Counted from the stretch's first letter, positions 8,529 to 17,979 are shown. The stretch is 64,000 bases of DNA from an uncultured Acetobacteraceae bacterium (GCA_946476985.1 CAMKWS010000008.1:1-64000), one strand, 5' to 3'. The notes: generated from the letters alone by a model not told the origin. Program-made: numbers and translations.

Positions 8529-9146
8529 TTAGGCTTGTTCTGGTGCTTTACCTGTAGAAGAAGCACTGGAGACAATGACCATAGCGGGTTTGAGCAGACG
8601 GCTCTTGAGCAGCCATGTAGGTGTCCATGCTTGGAGAACATAGCCCGGAGGAAGCTCGTTGCTGTCCTGCTCCTGCATAGCTTGGTGCAGGTTGGCATCA
8701 AATGGCTGATGTGTAGGATCCTGCCGGGTGATGCCGTGGCGCTCTAAGATGGAAAGAAAAGCACGCTCTGTTCCTTCAAAGCCTTCACGTAGGCGTGTGA
8801 TGAGCCCGTCCTCTCCTTCTGCTGGGGCGGGAAGAGCGGAGAGGCCACGTTGAAGATTTTCAGCCGCTTCAACAACATCCCGGGCAAATTTCTGCACGGA
8901 ATATTGGCGTGCGTCTTCTAACTCTCTTTTGCTACGAGCGCGGAGGTTTTGGTTATCTGCCTCAGAACGCATCCAGCGGTTTTTCATCTCTTCGAGTTCT
9001 GCTTCGAGAGAGGCGATGCGCTCTTCAGGAGTTTCCTCACGAGCCTGGGTTTCAGGAGCATCGGCCTCTGTGGGGTCAGTTTGTGGCGGGATGTCCTGTG
9101 GTGCAGTATTTTGTTGCGTTTCAGGATGAGGAGTCTGTTCTGTCAT
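8529..9146 (-). CDS. grpE: GrpE, nucleotide exchange factor for DnaK
   Basis: Cochaperone that releases ADP from DnaK. The 205-aa protein has an acidic, disordered start (residues 1-40), a long coiled coil (IASLEAELEEMKNRWMRSEADNQNLRAR), and the C-terminal beta domain ending in the family signature GYVLQAWTPTWLLKSRLLKPAMVIV (shown here only as a landmark, near residue 190). A short serine-rich tail follows. It stands alone here: no hrcA or dnaK adjacent, though a CbpA-like DnaJ protein is at 44.5 kb. Its own terminator is 13 bases downstream. Confidence 0.95.
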   Translation of the reverse strand: MTEQTPHPETQQNTAPQDIPPQTDPTEADAPETQAREETPEERIASLEAELEEMKNRWMRSEADNQNLRARSKRELEDARQYSVQKFARDVVEAAENLQRGLSALPAPAEGEDGLITRLREGFEGTERAFLSILERHGITRQDPTHQPFDANLHQAMQEQDSNELPPGYVLQAWTPTWLLKSRLLKPAMVIVSSASSTGKAPEQA

Positions 9147-9575
9147 GTCATGACCCTGTTTGCGTCTTGCTAAAACGGTGCCTCCAATGATGGGAGCTCA
9201 CCTTAAATGAGTACTCTAAAAGCTTATACGGCATATCAGTCTATGAAAGAACAGTGCCGGGCCGCTTTGTTGAGCACTTGGTCTCTGTTCTAGGGAGATA
9301 ATGTTAATTATCGCAAAAACAAGGGGGAAAGATTTAGCATGGCGGGAAGGTCATTAATAATAAGTAAAAACCTATCTTGTTGAGGGTTTTCCTTTGCTTT
9401 ATCGTGCCATTGCTTTGTATTTATTTAAAAATGATCGTTTGTGTTAATTTATGTATAATCTTTTTGTAATATTAAAGGCAGAAGATAGGTCGTGGTTCCA
9501 CAATGACGAAGCATTAACAAGGCTGGAAAGTGGGTCTAGCTCTTTGGAGATGCTTGAGAGACTTCAGGAGTTCCC
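9147..9575. other. Divergent intergenic region grpE / chvI
   Basis: 429 bases with no convincing gene. It contains a 16-base dyad GATAATGTTAATTATC at 9297-9312 and, on the plus strand, a consensus -10 TATAAT at 9454-9459 with no good -35, about 115 bases before chvI. A promoter for grpE must lie in the left part, but I cannot place it. The centre is strikingly A/T-rich compared with neighbours. Confidence 0.4.
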
Positions 9576-10337
9576 ATGAGGAAGACCGCTTCACCTCATA
9601 TTGATGAGGTAAATGGCAAACGGGGGCGCCAAGCGCCTGTTATTGCTCTTGTTGATGATGACCGGAATATTCTGACATCTGTGCAGATGACGTTAGAGGC
9701 CGAGGGCTTTACGGTTCACACTTATACGGATGGTGAAAGCGCATTGCAGGGTATTTTATCCCGTACAGTGTCGCTTGCTGTGTTAGATGTCAAAATGCCG
9801 CGGATGGATGGGATGGAGCTTTTACGTCGCTTACGTATGCGAGCGAGTAGCCTCCCGGTGATTTTCTTAACATCTAAAGATGAAGAAATGGATCAGCTCA
9901 TGGGGCTGCGCCTGGGGGCTGATGATTATATTACGAAGCCATTTTCTGTGCGGCTTTTGGTAGAGCGTATTCGGGCTCTTTTACGGCGGCATGAAATTAG
10001 CCAAGCAGAGGCCGCCGGCGAGGTTGGGGCAAGTACGCCTATTCTCGTGCGGGGGGCTTTGGCATTGGATGAAGCACGACACCAATGTCTATGGAATGGT
10101 CAGGAAGTTGCGTTAACAGTGACGGAGTTTTTGTTGGTGAAGGCTCTGGTGGTACGGCCGGGGCTTGTGAAGTCACGAGATCAATTAATCGATGCTGCAT
10201 ACGGCGATAGTATTTATGTAGATGACCGTACGATAGATAGCCATATTAAGCGTGTTAGGAAGAAATTTCGGCAGATTGATGAGCGTTTCAATCATATTGA
10301 GACGCTATATGGTGTGGGGTATCGGTACCGTGAGTAA
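9576..10337 (+). CDS. chvI: Response regulator ChvI
   Basis: DNA-binding response regulator of the ChvG-ChvI system, which in other Alphaproteobacteria responds to acid and cell-envelope stress. Residues about 20-140 are a receiver domain with acidic pocket VDDD, phospho-acceptor Asp in [13 protein letters not shown], conserved Thr in FLTSKD and Lys in ITKPF. Residues about 155-253 are an OmpR/PhoB winged helix ([34 protein letters not shown] end). CAGGAG lies seven bases before the ATG. The partner kinase follows after 18 bases. Confidence 0.93.
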   Translation: MRKTASPHIDEVNGKRGRQAPVIALVDDDRNILTSVQMTLEAEGFTVHTYTDGESALQGILSRTVSLAVLDVKMPRMDGMELLRRLRMRASSLPVIFLTSKDEEMDQLMGLRLGADDYITKPFSVRLLVERIRALLRRHEISQAEAAGEVGASTPILVRGALALDEARHQCLWNGQEVALTVTEFLLVKALVVRPGLVKSRDQLIDAAYGDSIYVDDRTIDSHIKRVRKKFRQIDERFNHIETLYGVGYRYRE

Positions 10338-10355
10338 GAAGGTGCAGATGAGATA

Positions 10356-12107
10356 ATGGAGGGAGCAGTCGGGGCCTATTGGGGCGTTGTGAAGCGTGCC
10401 ATTGGTAAATGGGGGATAGAAAGATGGGTTTCTCCTCTTACAAGCCGCCTTTTATTGGTGAATTGTTTGCCGTTACTGTTTCTAGGTGGGATGCTGCTCT
10501 CCATTAATTCCGCACGAAATAATTTATTAGAGCGAAGCATTGATGCATTGCGGGAACAGGCCCGTATGTATGCCGCAGCACTGCAAATGGCAGATTCAGG
10601 CATTGTACGCCACGGGGTAGAATGGATTGATGTAGAAAAGGCGCAGGCTGTTCTTATGCCGATGGTGCAGTCCAGTAAGGATGAGCAGGTGCGCCTATAT
10701 GCCCCTAACGGCCATATGTTGGTGGAAGGTAAGACGAGAGATTTTACATCCGCCGGGCGGCAGTGGCAGCCAACATTGGGGGTGGCGGATAAAATTTATG
10801 AGTGGGTTTTATCTCTTCTGCCTTTGCGCTCGGGTGAAGGGGTTGTGCCGCTGGATAATTCCGCACATGCAGAGGAATATGGGCAGGATACGCAAGAGGA
10901 TGTTCAGCTGAGCCCACGGCATGAATTGCCGCCTTATATCCGACGTACAGCACAGCATGAGCTCATTATGACTGTAGTTGAGCCTGTCTTGCGAGAGCGC
11001 AAAGCCATCGCCGTACTTCAACTGACACGGTATGATAGCGAGATTGATCGCTCTTTAGTTAAAATGCGCTCTGTTATTCTTACTATGCTGGTGATTAGCA
11101 TGGTCGGCGCATTAGGGCTTTCTTGGTATTTCTCTATGATATTGGCACGCCCATTACGGTGTTTGGTCGTGCGTTCTCGGGAGATGCGTGAGCCCGGGCG
11201 TGGGCGGGTGGATAACTTCCCCCTTTCTCTACTCAAGCGACGTGATGAAATTGGAGAGTTAGCACGAGCCTTACGGGGGAGTGCACTCGCCTTATGGTCA
11301 CGAATGGATGATATTGAGACATTTGCCTCTGAGGTCAGTCACGAGCTGAAAAACCCTTTATCCTCCATACGTTCGGCACTTGATACATTACCACGCATGA
11401 CAGACCCACAAGCGCGGCAGCGTTTGGTGGATATTTTAAGGGGTGATGTGAGACGATTAGGCCGTTTAATCACGGATATTTCAGATGCAAGCCGTGTTGA
11501 AGGGGACTTGCAAAGAGGTGAAAGAGCAGCCGTGGCGGTTGTTCCTTTACTGGAACTGCTAGTGGAACTCCATCAAACAACACGAGATGAACAAGCCGTA
11601 AATTTGGTGCTTTCTTTGCCGGATGCTGTTGAGGAACGTGCAGTTTATGTGTTGGCAGTAGAAGATCGTCTCGTACAGGTGCTGCATAATCTTATAGGCA
11701 ATGCAGTGTCTTTTTCGCCTCCGCAGGGGACGATTATTCTGAAGGTACGTACCGTCATTGGCCCGTCACAGCTTACGGCGGATGGTATGACAAAAGAAGG
11801 GGGGCCTTTCGTAGAGATAAGCGTGGAAGATGAAGGGCCGGGAATTCCACCAGCTAAGCTTGAGGACATCTTTGAGCGTTTTTATTCTGAGCGTCCGGCA
11901 AAGGAGCATTTTGGGCAGCATTCGGGCTTAGGCTTAGCGATCAGCAGGCAAATTATTACGGCTTTTGATGGCTATTTATATGCGGAGAACCGTTACAAGA
12001 GAGATGAGCTCACAGGAGGGGAGATTATTTGTGGAGCACGTTTTGTTATTAAGCTTCCACAGTATGAAGGAGAGGGTGAGGGCGCGTTAAAATTTAAACG
12101 ACACTAA
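10356..12107 (+). CDS. chvG: Sensor histidine kinase ChvG
   Basis: Inner-membrane kinase that phosphorylates ChvI (583 aa). It has a first membrane segment near residues 28-48, a periplasmic sensor region of about 200 residues, a second membrane segment (VILTMLVISMVGALGLSWYF), a HAMP-type linker, the phospho-His box SEVSHELKNPLSS, and an ATPase domain with N box NLIGNAVSFSP, G1 EDEGPGIP and G2 SGLGLAIS. It is probably co-transcribed with chvI. In related bacteria hprK commonly follows chvG; here there is only a 117-base gap and then rapZ. Confidence 0.93.
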   Translation: MEGAVGAYWGVVKRAIGKWGIERWVSPLTSRLLLVNCLPLLFLGGMLLSINSARNNLLERSIDALREQARMYAAALQMADSGIVRHGVEWIDVEKAQAVLMPMVQSSKDEQVRLYAPNGHMLVEGKTRDFTSAGRQWQPTLGVADKIYEWVLSLLPLRSGEGVVPLDNSAHAEEYGQDTQEDVQLSPRHELPPYIRRTAQHELIMTVVEPVLRERKAIAVLQLTRYDSEIDRSLVKMRSVILTMLVISMVGALGLSWYFSMILARPLRCLVVRSREMREPGRGRVDNFPLSLLKRRDEIGELARALRGSALALWSRMDDIETFASEVSHELKNPLSSIRSALDTLPRMTDPQARQRLVDILRGDVRRLGRLITDISDASRVEGDLQRGERAAVAVVPLLELLVELHQTTRDEQAVNLVLSLPDAVEERAVYVLAVEDRLVQVLHNLIGNAVSFSPPQGTIILKVRTVIGPSQLTADGMTKEGGPFVEISVEDEGPGIPPAKLEDIFERFYSERPAKEHFGQHSGLGLAISRQIITAFDGYLYAENRYKRDELTGGEIICGARFVIKLPQYEGEGEGALKFKRH

Positions 12108-12224
12108 AGCGTGGCTTTGATAGGCTGTGGAATATGTTATGATAGGGCTGTTACTACAAACGTCTTTTATATTTGAGTGTGTTTTTAGTGCAGTGATATT
12201 GTCAGCTAAAATGGAGGTATAGGA

Positions 12225-13148
12225 ATGGGAGAACATTCTCCGCGGCGTATCCTCCTTGTTACGGGGCTTTCAGGGGCGGGTAAGGCATCTATTTTACGGA
12301 TGCTGGAAGACCTAGATTATGAGGTGGTGGATAACCCCCCGCTAGACCTCTTTGAAGCATTATTAGCCCAAGCTGGACCACGTCTGGCGATTGGGATGGA
12401 TGTGCGCAGCCGTGGTTTTAAGCCTCAACGTGTGGTGGAGTGCTTAAAACGTGCTCAGCGTGAGCCAGACTGTGTTGTGCAGCTTTTATTTGCAACGGCT
12501 GATTGCGAGATTCTACTTCGCAGATTTACAGCAACAAGACGGCGCCATCCTTTAGCTGATGAAGGCAGTATTCGCCCTGCTCTAGAGCAAGAAGCAGAGT
12601 TGTTAGCTCCGCTACGTGCTATGGCAGATTTGGTGATTGATACAACAGACCTCCCTTTGCCTGATTTGCGCCAAATGATTTCTGCACGCTTTGCTGTGGG
12701 GGCCGGCGCGGTATTATCTGTTGTGTTGATGTCATTTGCTTATCCTTCAGGTTTACCAAGGGAAGCTGATATTGTGATGGATGCCCGTTTCCTAAGGAAT
12801 CCTCACTATGATGATGCTTTGCGCCCACACACAGGGTTGGATGAAGCTGTAGCAAATTACGTAAAAGCGGATGAATTTTTTGCCCCTTTTTACGAGCATC
12901 TTTTAGGGTTGGTGCGGGTAACATTGCCGCGTTTTGAGCGAGAGGGTAAAAAATACGTTACAATTGCTGTTGGGTGCAGTGGTGGTCGCCATCGTTCTGT
13001 AACGGTTGTAGAAGCACTTGCGCGGGATATTGCTGCTGACCCGGTGGTAAAAGAGATTCGCGCTCCAGTTATGGTGTTGCATCGAGAGCTTGCTCGGCAG
13101 GGGCAGGCCTCGTGGCGGTGGGCTGTTCCGCCGGTGGAAACATCATAA
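12225..13148 (+). CDS. rapZ: RapZ / YvcJ-family nucleotide-binding protein
   Basis: RapZ-type protein of 307 aa. In enterobacteria it is an RNase E adaptor that senses glucosamine-6-phosphate; in alphaproteobacteria it usually sits with PTS regulators. Family signatures seen: P-loop at the N-terminus (VTGLSGAGK), EDLDYEVVDNPP, RRRHPL, DTTDLP, ARFLRNPHYDDALRP, and the C-terminal IAVGCSGGRHRSV. GGAGG lies about eight bases before ATG. Unusual point: the P-loop lysine is followed by Ala-Ser rather than Ser or Thr, so the residue that normally helps hold magnesium is shifted or missing. Confidence 0.93.
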   Translation: MGEHSPRRILLVTGLSGAGKASILRMLEDLDYEVVDNPPLDLFEALLAQAGPRLAIGMDVRSRGFKPQRVVECLKRAQREPDCVVQLLFATADCEILLRRFTATRRRHPLADEGSIRPALEQEAELLAPLRAMADLVIDTTDLPLPDLRQMISARFAVGAGAVLSVVLMSFAYPSGLPREADIVMDARFLRNPHYDDALRPHTGLDEAVANYVKADEFFAPFYEHLLGLVRVTLPRFEREGKKYVTIAVGCSGGRHRSVTVVEALARDIAADPVVKEIRAPVMVLHRELARQGQASWRWAVPPVETS

Positions 13149-13163
13149 GTAATTAAGGATGAT

Positions 13164-13706
13164 GTGACCTTGGGTGATGATGCATATAGCCAGCCAGAGC
13201 TGAGCTTCTCTTCAGAGGTGGAGAAACGTCTGGAGGAGGCTACGCAGTGGTGTAAGCACCATGGACAGCGGCTAACAGCGACACGGCGCCTTGTTCTGGG
13301 GTTGATTTTGTCTCAAGAACGTCCTTCAGGTGCGTATGATATCTTGTCTCGATTGCAGAGCTATCAGCCTAAGGCTGTTCCGCCGACAGTCTATCGTGCG
13401 CTGGAGTTTCTGTTAGAGAAAGGGTTGATCCACCGCATAGAGCGTTTAAGTGCTTTTGTGGGATGTCACCATGCTCTGCATTGTGATGATGTATGTTCTG
13501 CTCATAAAACATGGGGCGTGCATCGTGCACAATTTTTGATCTGCCGTCAGTGTGGACAGGTACAAGAGTTGGAGCAGGATGTTGTAGCGACAGTGCTGTT
13601 AAAATCTGCACGAGGGCAGGGGTTTCAGGCAGAGGCTGCGACAATAGAGATTGAAGGCTTGTGTGCATCTTGCGTACAGGCGGCAGACGAGATGAAGAAC
13701 GGGTAG
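13164..13706 (+). CDS. Fur-family regulator, Zur-like
   Basis: Metal-responsive repressor (180 aa), most similar in layout to Zur. The N-terminal winged helix holds GQRLTATRRLVLGLIL and PPTVYRALEFLLEKGLIHRIE followed by a Phe-Val-Gly-Cys segment, a combination typical of Zur rather than Fur. Two CxxC pairs (ICRQCG and LCASC) would hold the structural zinc, with additional His/Cys residues between. The start is a GTG with AAGGA five bases upstream. The gene lies 15 bases after rapZ and 3 before the asparaginase, so it is inside a probable operon. No znuABC genes are in the window. Confidence 0.82.
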   Translation: MTLGDDAYSQPELSFSSEVEKRLEEATQWCKHHGQRLTATRRLVLGLILSQERPSGAYDILSRLQSYQPKAVPPTVYRALEFLLEKGLIHRIERLSAFVGCHHALHCDDVCSAHKTWGVHRAQFLICRQCGQVQELEQDVVATVLLKSARGQGFQAEAATIEIEGLCASCVQAADEMKNG

Positions 13707-13709
13707 AAA

Positions 13710-14747
13710 ATGAACACACCAAGCACCGGGGCAGCTCTCCTAGCTGAAGTAACACGTGGAGGGCGCATTGAGTCTCGCCATTATGGGCAGGCCATCGTTG
13801 TGGATGCAGCTGGGGAAGTTGTATGGTCTTGCGGGGATGTGGAGCAGAGCTTTTTTACACGTTCGACCGTTAAAGCGTTTTTGGCATTGGAGCTCGTTGC
13901 GAGTGGGGCTGCAGATCGTCTTGGCCTTGGTGATGATGCGCTTGCTTTAGCTTGTGCTTCGCATGGGGGAGAGGTTGTTCATACGGAACTGGCTTCTTCT
14001 ATGCTGAAAGCGGTAGGGAAAAGTGAAAATGCCTTAGAGTGTGGTGCGCATTGGCCAAGTTATGGCCCGGCTGCACGCCTATGGGCGGCGAAGGGGCATG
14101 AGACGCCATGTTGTTTGCACAATACATGCTCTGGCAAACATGCAGGGCTTGTCTGTTTAGCTTGTGATCAAGGGATCGATCCGACTGGCTATAGTCAGCC
14201 AGAGCATGAAGTACAGAAGCGGGTGACAGCCGTATTAGAGCAGGTGACAGGGGCGCCTCATCGGGCTGAGAACCGCGGGATTGATGGCTGTTCTTTACCA
14301 ACCTATGCTATTCCTTACCGGGCCATGGCACATGGCTTGGCACGGTTTGGTACGGGGCAGGGCTTGTCGGATGGTTTAGCGCAGGCGGCCAAGCGGTTGC
14401 GCCGGGCGGTGGCTGCCCACCCCTTTATGGTTGCTGGAACAGGCCGCTATGACACCGAGGTGATGGAACAATTTGGTGAGCGGGCTTTTGTCAAAATGGG
14501 CGCAGAGGGGATTATGGTGGCCTCTCTTCCAGAGGAAGGCTTAGGTATTGTTGTAAAGGCAGAAGATGGTGCAAGCCGCGCGGCAGAAGTCGCACTAACG
14601 GCTTTAATGCAGCGTTTTGGCAAAAATAGTTTGCAACGGAGTGAAAAGGATCACGCTCTGTTAGAGCGCTGGCAGCATTATGATCTTATAAATTGGAATG
14701 GTCGCCATGTAGGTAGCGTGCGTGCCGCGGAGGTTTTACGCCGCTAA
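13710..14747 (+). CDS. L-asparaginase, Rhizobium etli type
   Basis: Predicted asparaginase of the serine-lysine class known from R. etli, hydrolysing asparagine to aspartate and ammonia (345 aa). Three catalytic clusters of that class are visible: the Ser-Thr-Val-Lys tetrad in FFTRSTVKAF, NTCSGKHAG (Cys and Lys), and GIDGCSLPTYAIP (Asp and Cys). No signal peptide, so cytoplasmic. It begins three bases after the Zur-like gene without a strong ribosome site of its own, suggesting translational coupling. Family assignment is firm; substrate is inferred from the family. Confidence 0.88.
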   Translation: MNTPSTGAALLAEVTRGGRIESRHYGQAIVVDAAGEVVWSCGDVEQSFFTRSTVKAFLALELVASGAADRLGLGDDALALACASHGGEVVHTELASSMLKAVGKSENALECGAHWPSYGPAARLWAAKGHETPCCLHNTCSGKHAGLVCLACDQGIDPTGYSQPEHEVQKRVTAVLEQVTGAPHRAENRGIDGCSLPTYAIPYRAMAHGLARFGTGQGLSDGLAQAAKRLRRAVAAHPFMVAGTGRYDTEVMEQFGERAFVKMGAEGIMVASLPEEGLGIVVKAEDGASRAAEVALTALMQRFGKNSLQRSEKDHALLERWQHYDLINWNGRHVGSVRAAEVLRR

Positions 14748-14782
14748 ATGCGGGTATGGGGCAACATATTTATGCCCGCATT
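14747..14782 (+). terminator. Terminator after the asparaginase gene
   Basis: AATGCGGGTAT (14747-14757) pairs with ATGCCCGCATT (14772-14782), one G-U, followed by AATTATTATTAAT. The stem overlaps the stop codon. Confidence 0.6.
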
Positions 14783-14961
14783 AATTATTATTAATCCCCT
14801 AGTCCCCTGTGGCTATGAGGCTGGAAGCCCCTAGTGTTGTTGGGGTGTGCTGTATGTGCGCTGCGATGGTGGAGGGGCATATATTTCCGGTGTGTGTTGT
14901 TTTTTATGGTATGGGTGGTGTCATTGGGGAGCACATCTATTAAGGAGAGAGGCTCAGCGTT

Positions 14962-16374
14962 ATGAACAAAGTACCTAGAGAATCCCTTTCATCATCGGAT
15001 ATTTCTGCCATAGGCAAGGCGAGGTGGAGGGTGCTTTTCGTCTGTATTTTGGCCTCACTAGCGGGGCTGATGTGCGGTATGGATATTGGCACAATCTCCG
15101 GTGTGTTGAGGCCGTTTGGTACGCAGTTTCATGCATCGACAGTGGCTCTTGAGTGGGTCGTTGGTGGTATGCTTGTTGGGGCTACAGTTGGTGCCCTCAC
15201 AGGGGGGCGACTTGTAGAGCATTTCGGGCGGAAGGTAACGCTCATCATCGCGGCGGCGTCTTTCTTTTTTGGGGCAGCAGGATGTGCGGCGTCACAGTCT
15301 GTGATGATGATGATTCTTTGCCGTGTGGTTGTAGGGTTCGGCATGGGGGTGTCGGACTTCTCAACACCGCTTTATCTTTCTGAAGTTGCGCGGACAGAAC
15401 AGCGTGGGGCGATGGTTTCGCTTTATCAGCTTTTGAAGACGATCGGTATTTTTCTGGCATTTTTCTCGAATAGCTTTTTTGCGTCATCTGGGGACTGGCG
15501 GTCTATGCTGGTGGTTGAGGCTGCACCGGCAATTGTATTTTTGGTGCTATTTTTCTTCCTGCCTCGGAGCCCTCGGTGGTTGATGATGAAGGGCCGTGAG
15601 GATGATGCTCTAGAGGTTATGACGGGCTTGCGTGGCCATGTTGCCCATGCAGAGCAGGAGCTTGCTGTTGTTGGTGAACAGCTTCAGACGAAGGAAGAAG
15701 GCGGTAAGCTTTTACGGACAAATCGTAATTATCGTCGTTCTGTTGGGCTGGGTATGTTGTTGCAGATCTTGCAGCAATTCGCAGGGATCAACATCATTAT
15801 GTATTACGCCCCACATATTTTGGAGGCGGCTCATTTCAGTTTAAAAGCACAAATGTGGTGTACGGCGTTGATTGGTTTGGTCAATGTGCTGATGACGTTT
15901 GTGGCAATTGGTTATTCCGACCGCTGGGGGCGCAAGCCGATCCTCTATGCGGGGTATATTAGCATGTCTGTGAGTATGGCTGTGTTGGCTGCCCTATTAT
16001 GGGTGGGGGCATCTACTCTAGCTTTGCAGCTTACAGCTCTCTTAATGATCGTTATTTTTGTGGGCGGTTTTGCCATGTCTGCTGGGCCGCTTATGTGGGT
16101 GCTTTGTGCAGAGATTCAGCCTGCTGGGGGGCGCAGCTTAGGGATTTCGATTTCTACTGGTACGAACATGCTGAGTAATCTTTTAATTGGTACGACCTTC
16201 CTAAGCATTATGGAGTTGGTCGGGAGCGCAAATACGTTCTGGATTTTTGCGAGTTTTAATGCTCTTGCTGTCGTGTTGTTATATTTTTTTGTTCCAGAAA
16301 CAAAAGATGTTTCACTTGATGTTATTGAGAAACGGTTAATGAGTGGTGTAAAACTGCGTCATCTTGGCCGTTAA
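14962..16374 (+). CDS. Sugar/H+ symporter, GalP/AraE-like (copy 1)
   Basis: Twelve-helix major facilitator of the sugar porter family (470 aa), expected in the inner membrane. Diagnostic segments: GGRLVEHFGRK between helices 2 and 3, SPRWLMMKGRE at the end of helix 6, QQFAGINIIMYYAP in helix 7, DRWGRKPIL, LCAEIQPAGGRSLG, and the PETKDVSLDVIE ending that closely resembles E. coli GalP and AraE. Likely substrate is a hexose or pentose, not decidable by sight. Its nearest relative is the next gene. A terminator at 16398-16430 separates the two. Confidence 0.88.
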   Translation: MNKVPRESLSSSDISAIGKARWRVLFVCILASLAGLMCGMDIGTISGVLRPFGTQFHASTVALEWVVGGMLVGATVGALTGGRLVEHFGRKVTLIIAAASFFFGAAGCAASQSVMMMILCRVVVGFGMGVSDFSTPLYLSEVARTEQRGAMVSLYQLLKTIGIFLAFFSNSFFASSGDWRSMLVVEAAPAIVFLVLFFFLPRSPRWLMMKGREDDALEVMTGLRGHVAHAEQELAVVGEQLQTKEEGGKLLRTNRNYRRSVGLGMLLQILQQFAGINIIMYYAPHILEAAHFSLKAQMWCTALIGLVNVLMTFVAIGYSDRWGRKPILYAGYISMSVSMAVLAALLWVGASTLALQLTALLMIVIFVGGFAMSAGPLMWVLCAEIQPAGGRSLGISISTGTNMLSNLLIGTTFLSIMELVGSANTFWIFASFNALAVVLLYFFVPETKDVSLDVIEKRLMSGVKLRHLGR

Positions 16375-16397
16375 GACTCTATTATAAGTGTGTGATG

Positions 16398-16430
16398 ACA
16401 CGCAAAAGGGCTGAGTGTCCTTTTGCGTGT
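16398..16430 (+). terminator. Terminator between the two symporter genes
   Basis: ACACGCAAAAGG (16398-16409) and CCTTTTGCGTGT (16419-16430) form a perfect 12-bp stem followed by TGTTGTTT. Confidence 0.75.
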
Positions 16431-16513
16431 TGTTGTTTAAGGGGTGAGCGGCCGTAACATCATCCGGCTTTTAAAATGCTGGAAGTGTAGCTTTAGAGAG
16501 GCTGTGCTCTTCT

Positions 16514-17944
16514 ATGGTAGATGATATTGATCCTCGGACAGTCCCTCCCGGAATGGGAGATGAGGATACGTCTTTTTTTGACCCAACTCGTTTTAAGATT
16601 TTAATTATTGGCGTTGTGGCTGCATTAGCGGGGCTAATGTCGGGCATTGATATTGGCGTTGTCTCCGGCGCATTGGACTTCTTTGCGAAAGAATTCCATC
16701 CTTCCACGATGGCTTTATCATGGGTTGTAAGTTCCATGATGGCTGGTGCGGCTTTAGGGTCTGTTTGCTCTAGTAAGCTCTCTCAGAAAATTGGCCGTAA
16801 GCGGGCGCTGATTTGTGGTGCCGGTGTGTTTGTGATTGGCTCCTTAGGCTGTGCTTTGAGTTGGTCCGTCCCCTCGATGATCTTTTTCCGTGTGGTGATG
16901 GGATATGCGGTTGGCGTGTCTGCGTTTACGGCACCGCTTTATTTGTCTGAGATTGCGAGTGAAGAATCCCGTGGGGCTATGATTTCCACATATCAGCTCA
17001 TGCTGACAGTGGGTATTTTTGTTGCCTTCTTGGCGGATACTTACTTTGCTTATTCTGGAAATTGGCGGGGAATGTTCGGTTTTGCAGCAGCGCCGGCATT
17101 TTTCTTTTTCATTGGCGTGTTGTTTCTGCCGTATAGCCCTCATTGGTTGGTGATGAAGGGACGGTTGAAAGAGGCGCGGAGCATTTTACTAGATTTGCGC
17201 AATGATCCTCTGGAAACAGCCAAAGAGATTCAAGCTATTCGTGCCCAGCTAGAGACAAAGCAGGAGGGGTGGTCACTTCTGAAGCGTAATGGCAATTTCC
17301 GCCGTTCTGTAGCGTTGGGCGTGTTGTTGCAGGCTATGCAGCAATTGGCGGGTATCAACATCGTCATGTTCTATGCGCCGAAGATTCTCCAAGCGGCACA
17401 TTTTGATTCTCAAGCCCAATTATGGTGTACGGCGATTATTGGGCTAGTGAATATGTTGGCAACCTTTGTTGCTGTTGGGCTGGTAGATCGCTGGGGGCGT
17501 AAGCCTATTTTGTATGTGGGCTTTGCTGTAATGGCGATCACAATGGCTGTTTTAGCTGGCTTGCTACATGAGGGAATGGCGGATCAAGCGTCCCAGATGA
17601 TTGCTGTGTTTGTTCTCATGGTTTTCTGTGCGGGGCATGCGATGTCTGCCGGGCCTTTAATGTGGGTGCTATGTGCTGAAATTCAGCCTATGAGTGGACG
17701 CAATTTTGGGATGTCTATTTCGACATTAACAAATTGGCTGGCTAATATGGGGGTAAGTGTGAGCTTTCTCCCTTTAATGGAGCTTTTTGGTGCGGCTGGG
17801 ACCTTTTGGTTGTTGGCTGTGTTTAATTTTGTCTTTATCGGCCTGACATATCTCTATGTTCCAGAAACTAAGGGGATGTCTTTGAATGTAATTGAGGAAC
17901 GCCTACTTAAAGGTGTGAAATTACGTAAGCTTGGGCGTAGATAA
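16514..17944 (+). CDS. Sugar/H+ symporter, GalP/AraE-like (copy 2)
   Basis: Second sugar porter (476 aa), a tandem paralogue of the preceding gene with roughly half of residues shared by eye. Motifs: QKIGRKRALICG, SPHWLVMKGRLKEA, QQLAGINIVMFYAPKILQ in helix 7, DRWGRKPIL, LCAEIQPMSGRNFGMSIS, PETKGMSLNVIE. The N-terminus carries a 25-residue acidic tail before helix 1. It differs from copy 1 mainly around helices 2-3 and 8-10, where substrate choice may differ. Each copy has its own terminator, so they can be expressed separately. Confidence 0.88.
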   Translation: MVDDIDPRTVPPGMGDEDTSFFDPTRFKILIIGVVAALAGLMSGIDIGVVSGALDFFAKEFHPSTMALSWVVSSMMAGAALGSVCSSKLSQKIGRKRALICGAGVFVIGSLGCALSWSVPSMIFFRVVMGYAVGVSAFTAPLYLSEIASEESRGAMISTYQLMLTVGIFVAFLADTYFAYSGNWRGMFGFAAAPAFFFFIGVLFLPYSPHWLVMKGRLKEARSILLDLRNDPLETAKEIQAIRAQLETKQEGWSLLKRNGNFRRSVALGVLLQAMQQLAGINIVMFYAPKILQAAHFDSQAQLWCTAIIGLVNMLATFVAVGLVDRWGRKPILYVGFAVMAITMAVLAGLLHEGMADQASQMIAVFVLMVFCAGHAMSAGPLMWVLCAEIQPMSGRNFGMSISTLTNWLANMGVSVSFLPLMELFGAAGTFWLLAVFNFVFIGLTYLYVPETKGMSLNVIEERLLKGVKLRKLGRR

Positions 17945-17979
17945 GACTAGGTTTGGCTAGAATTGAGTTGCTGGTCAGC

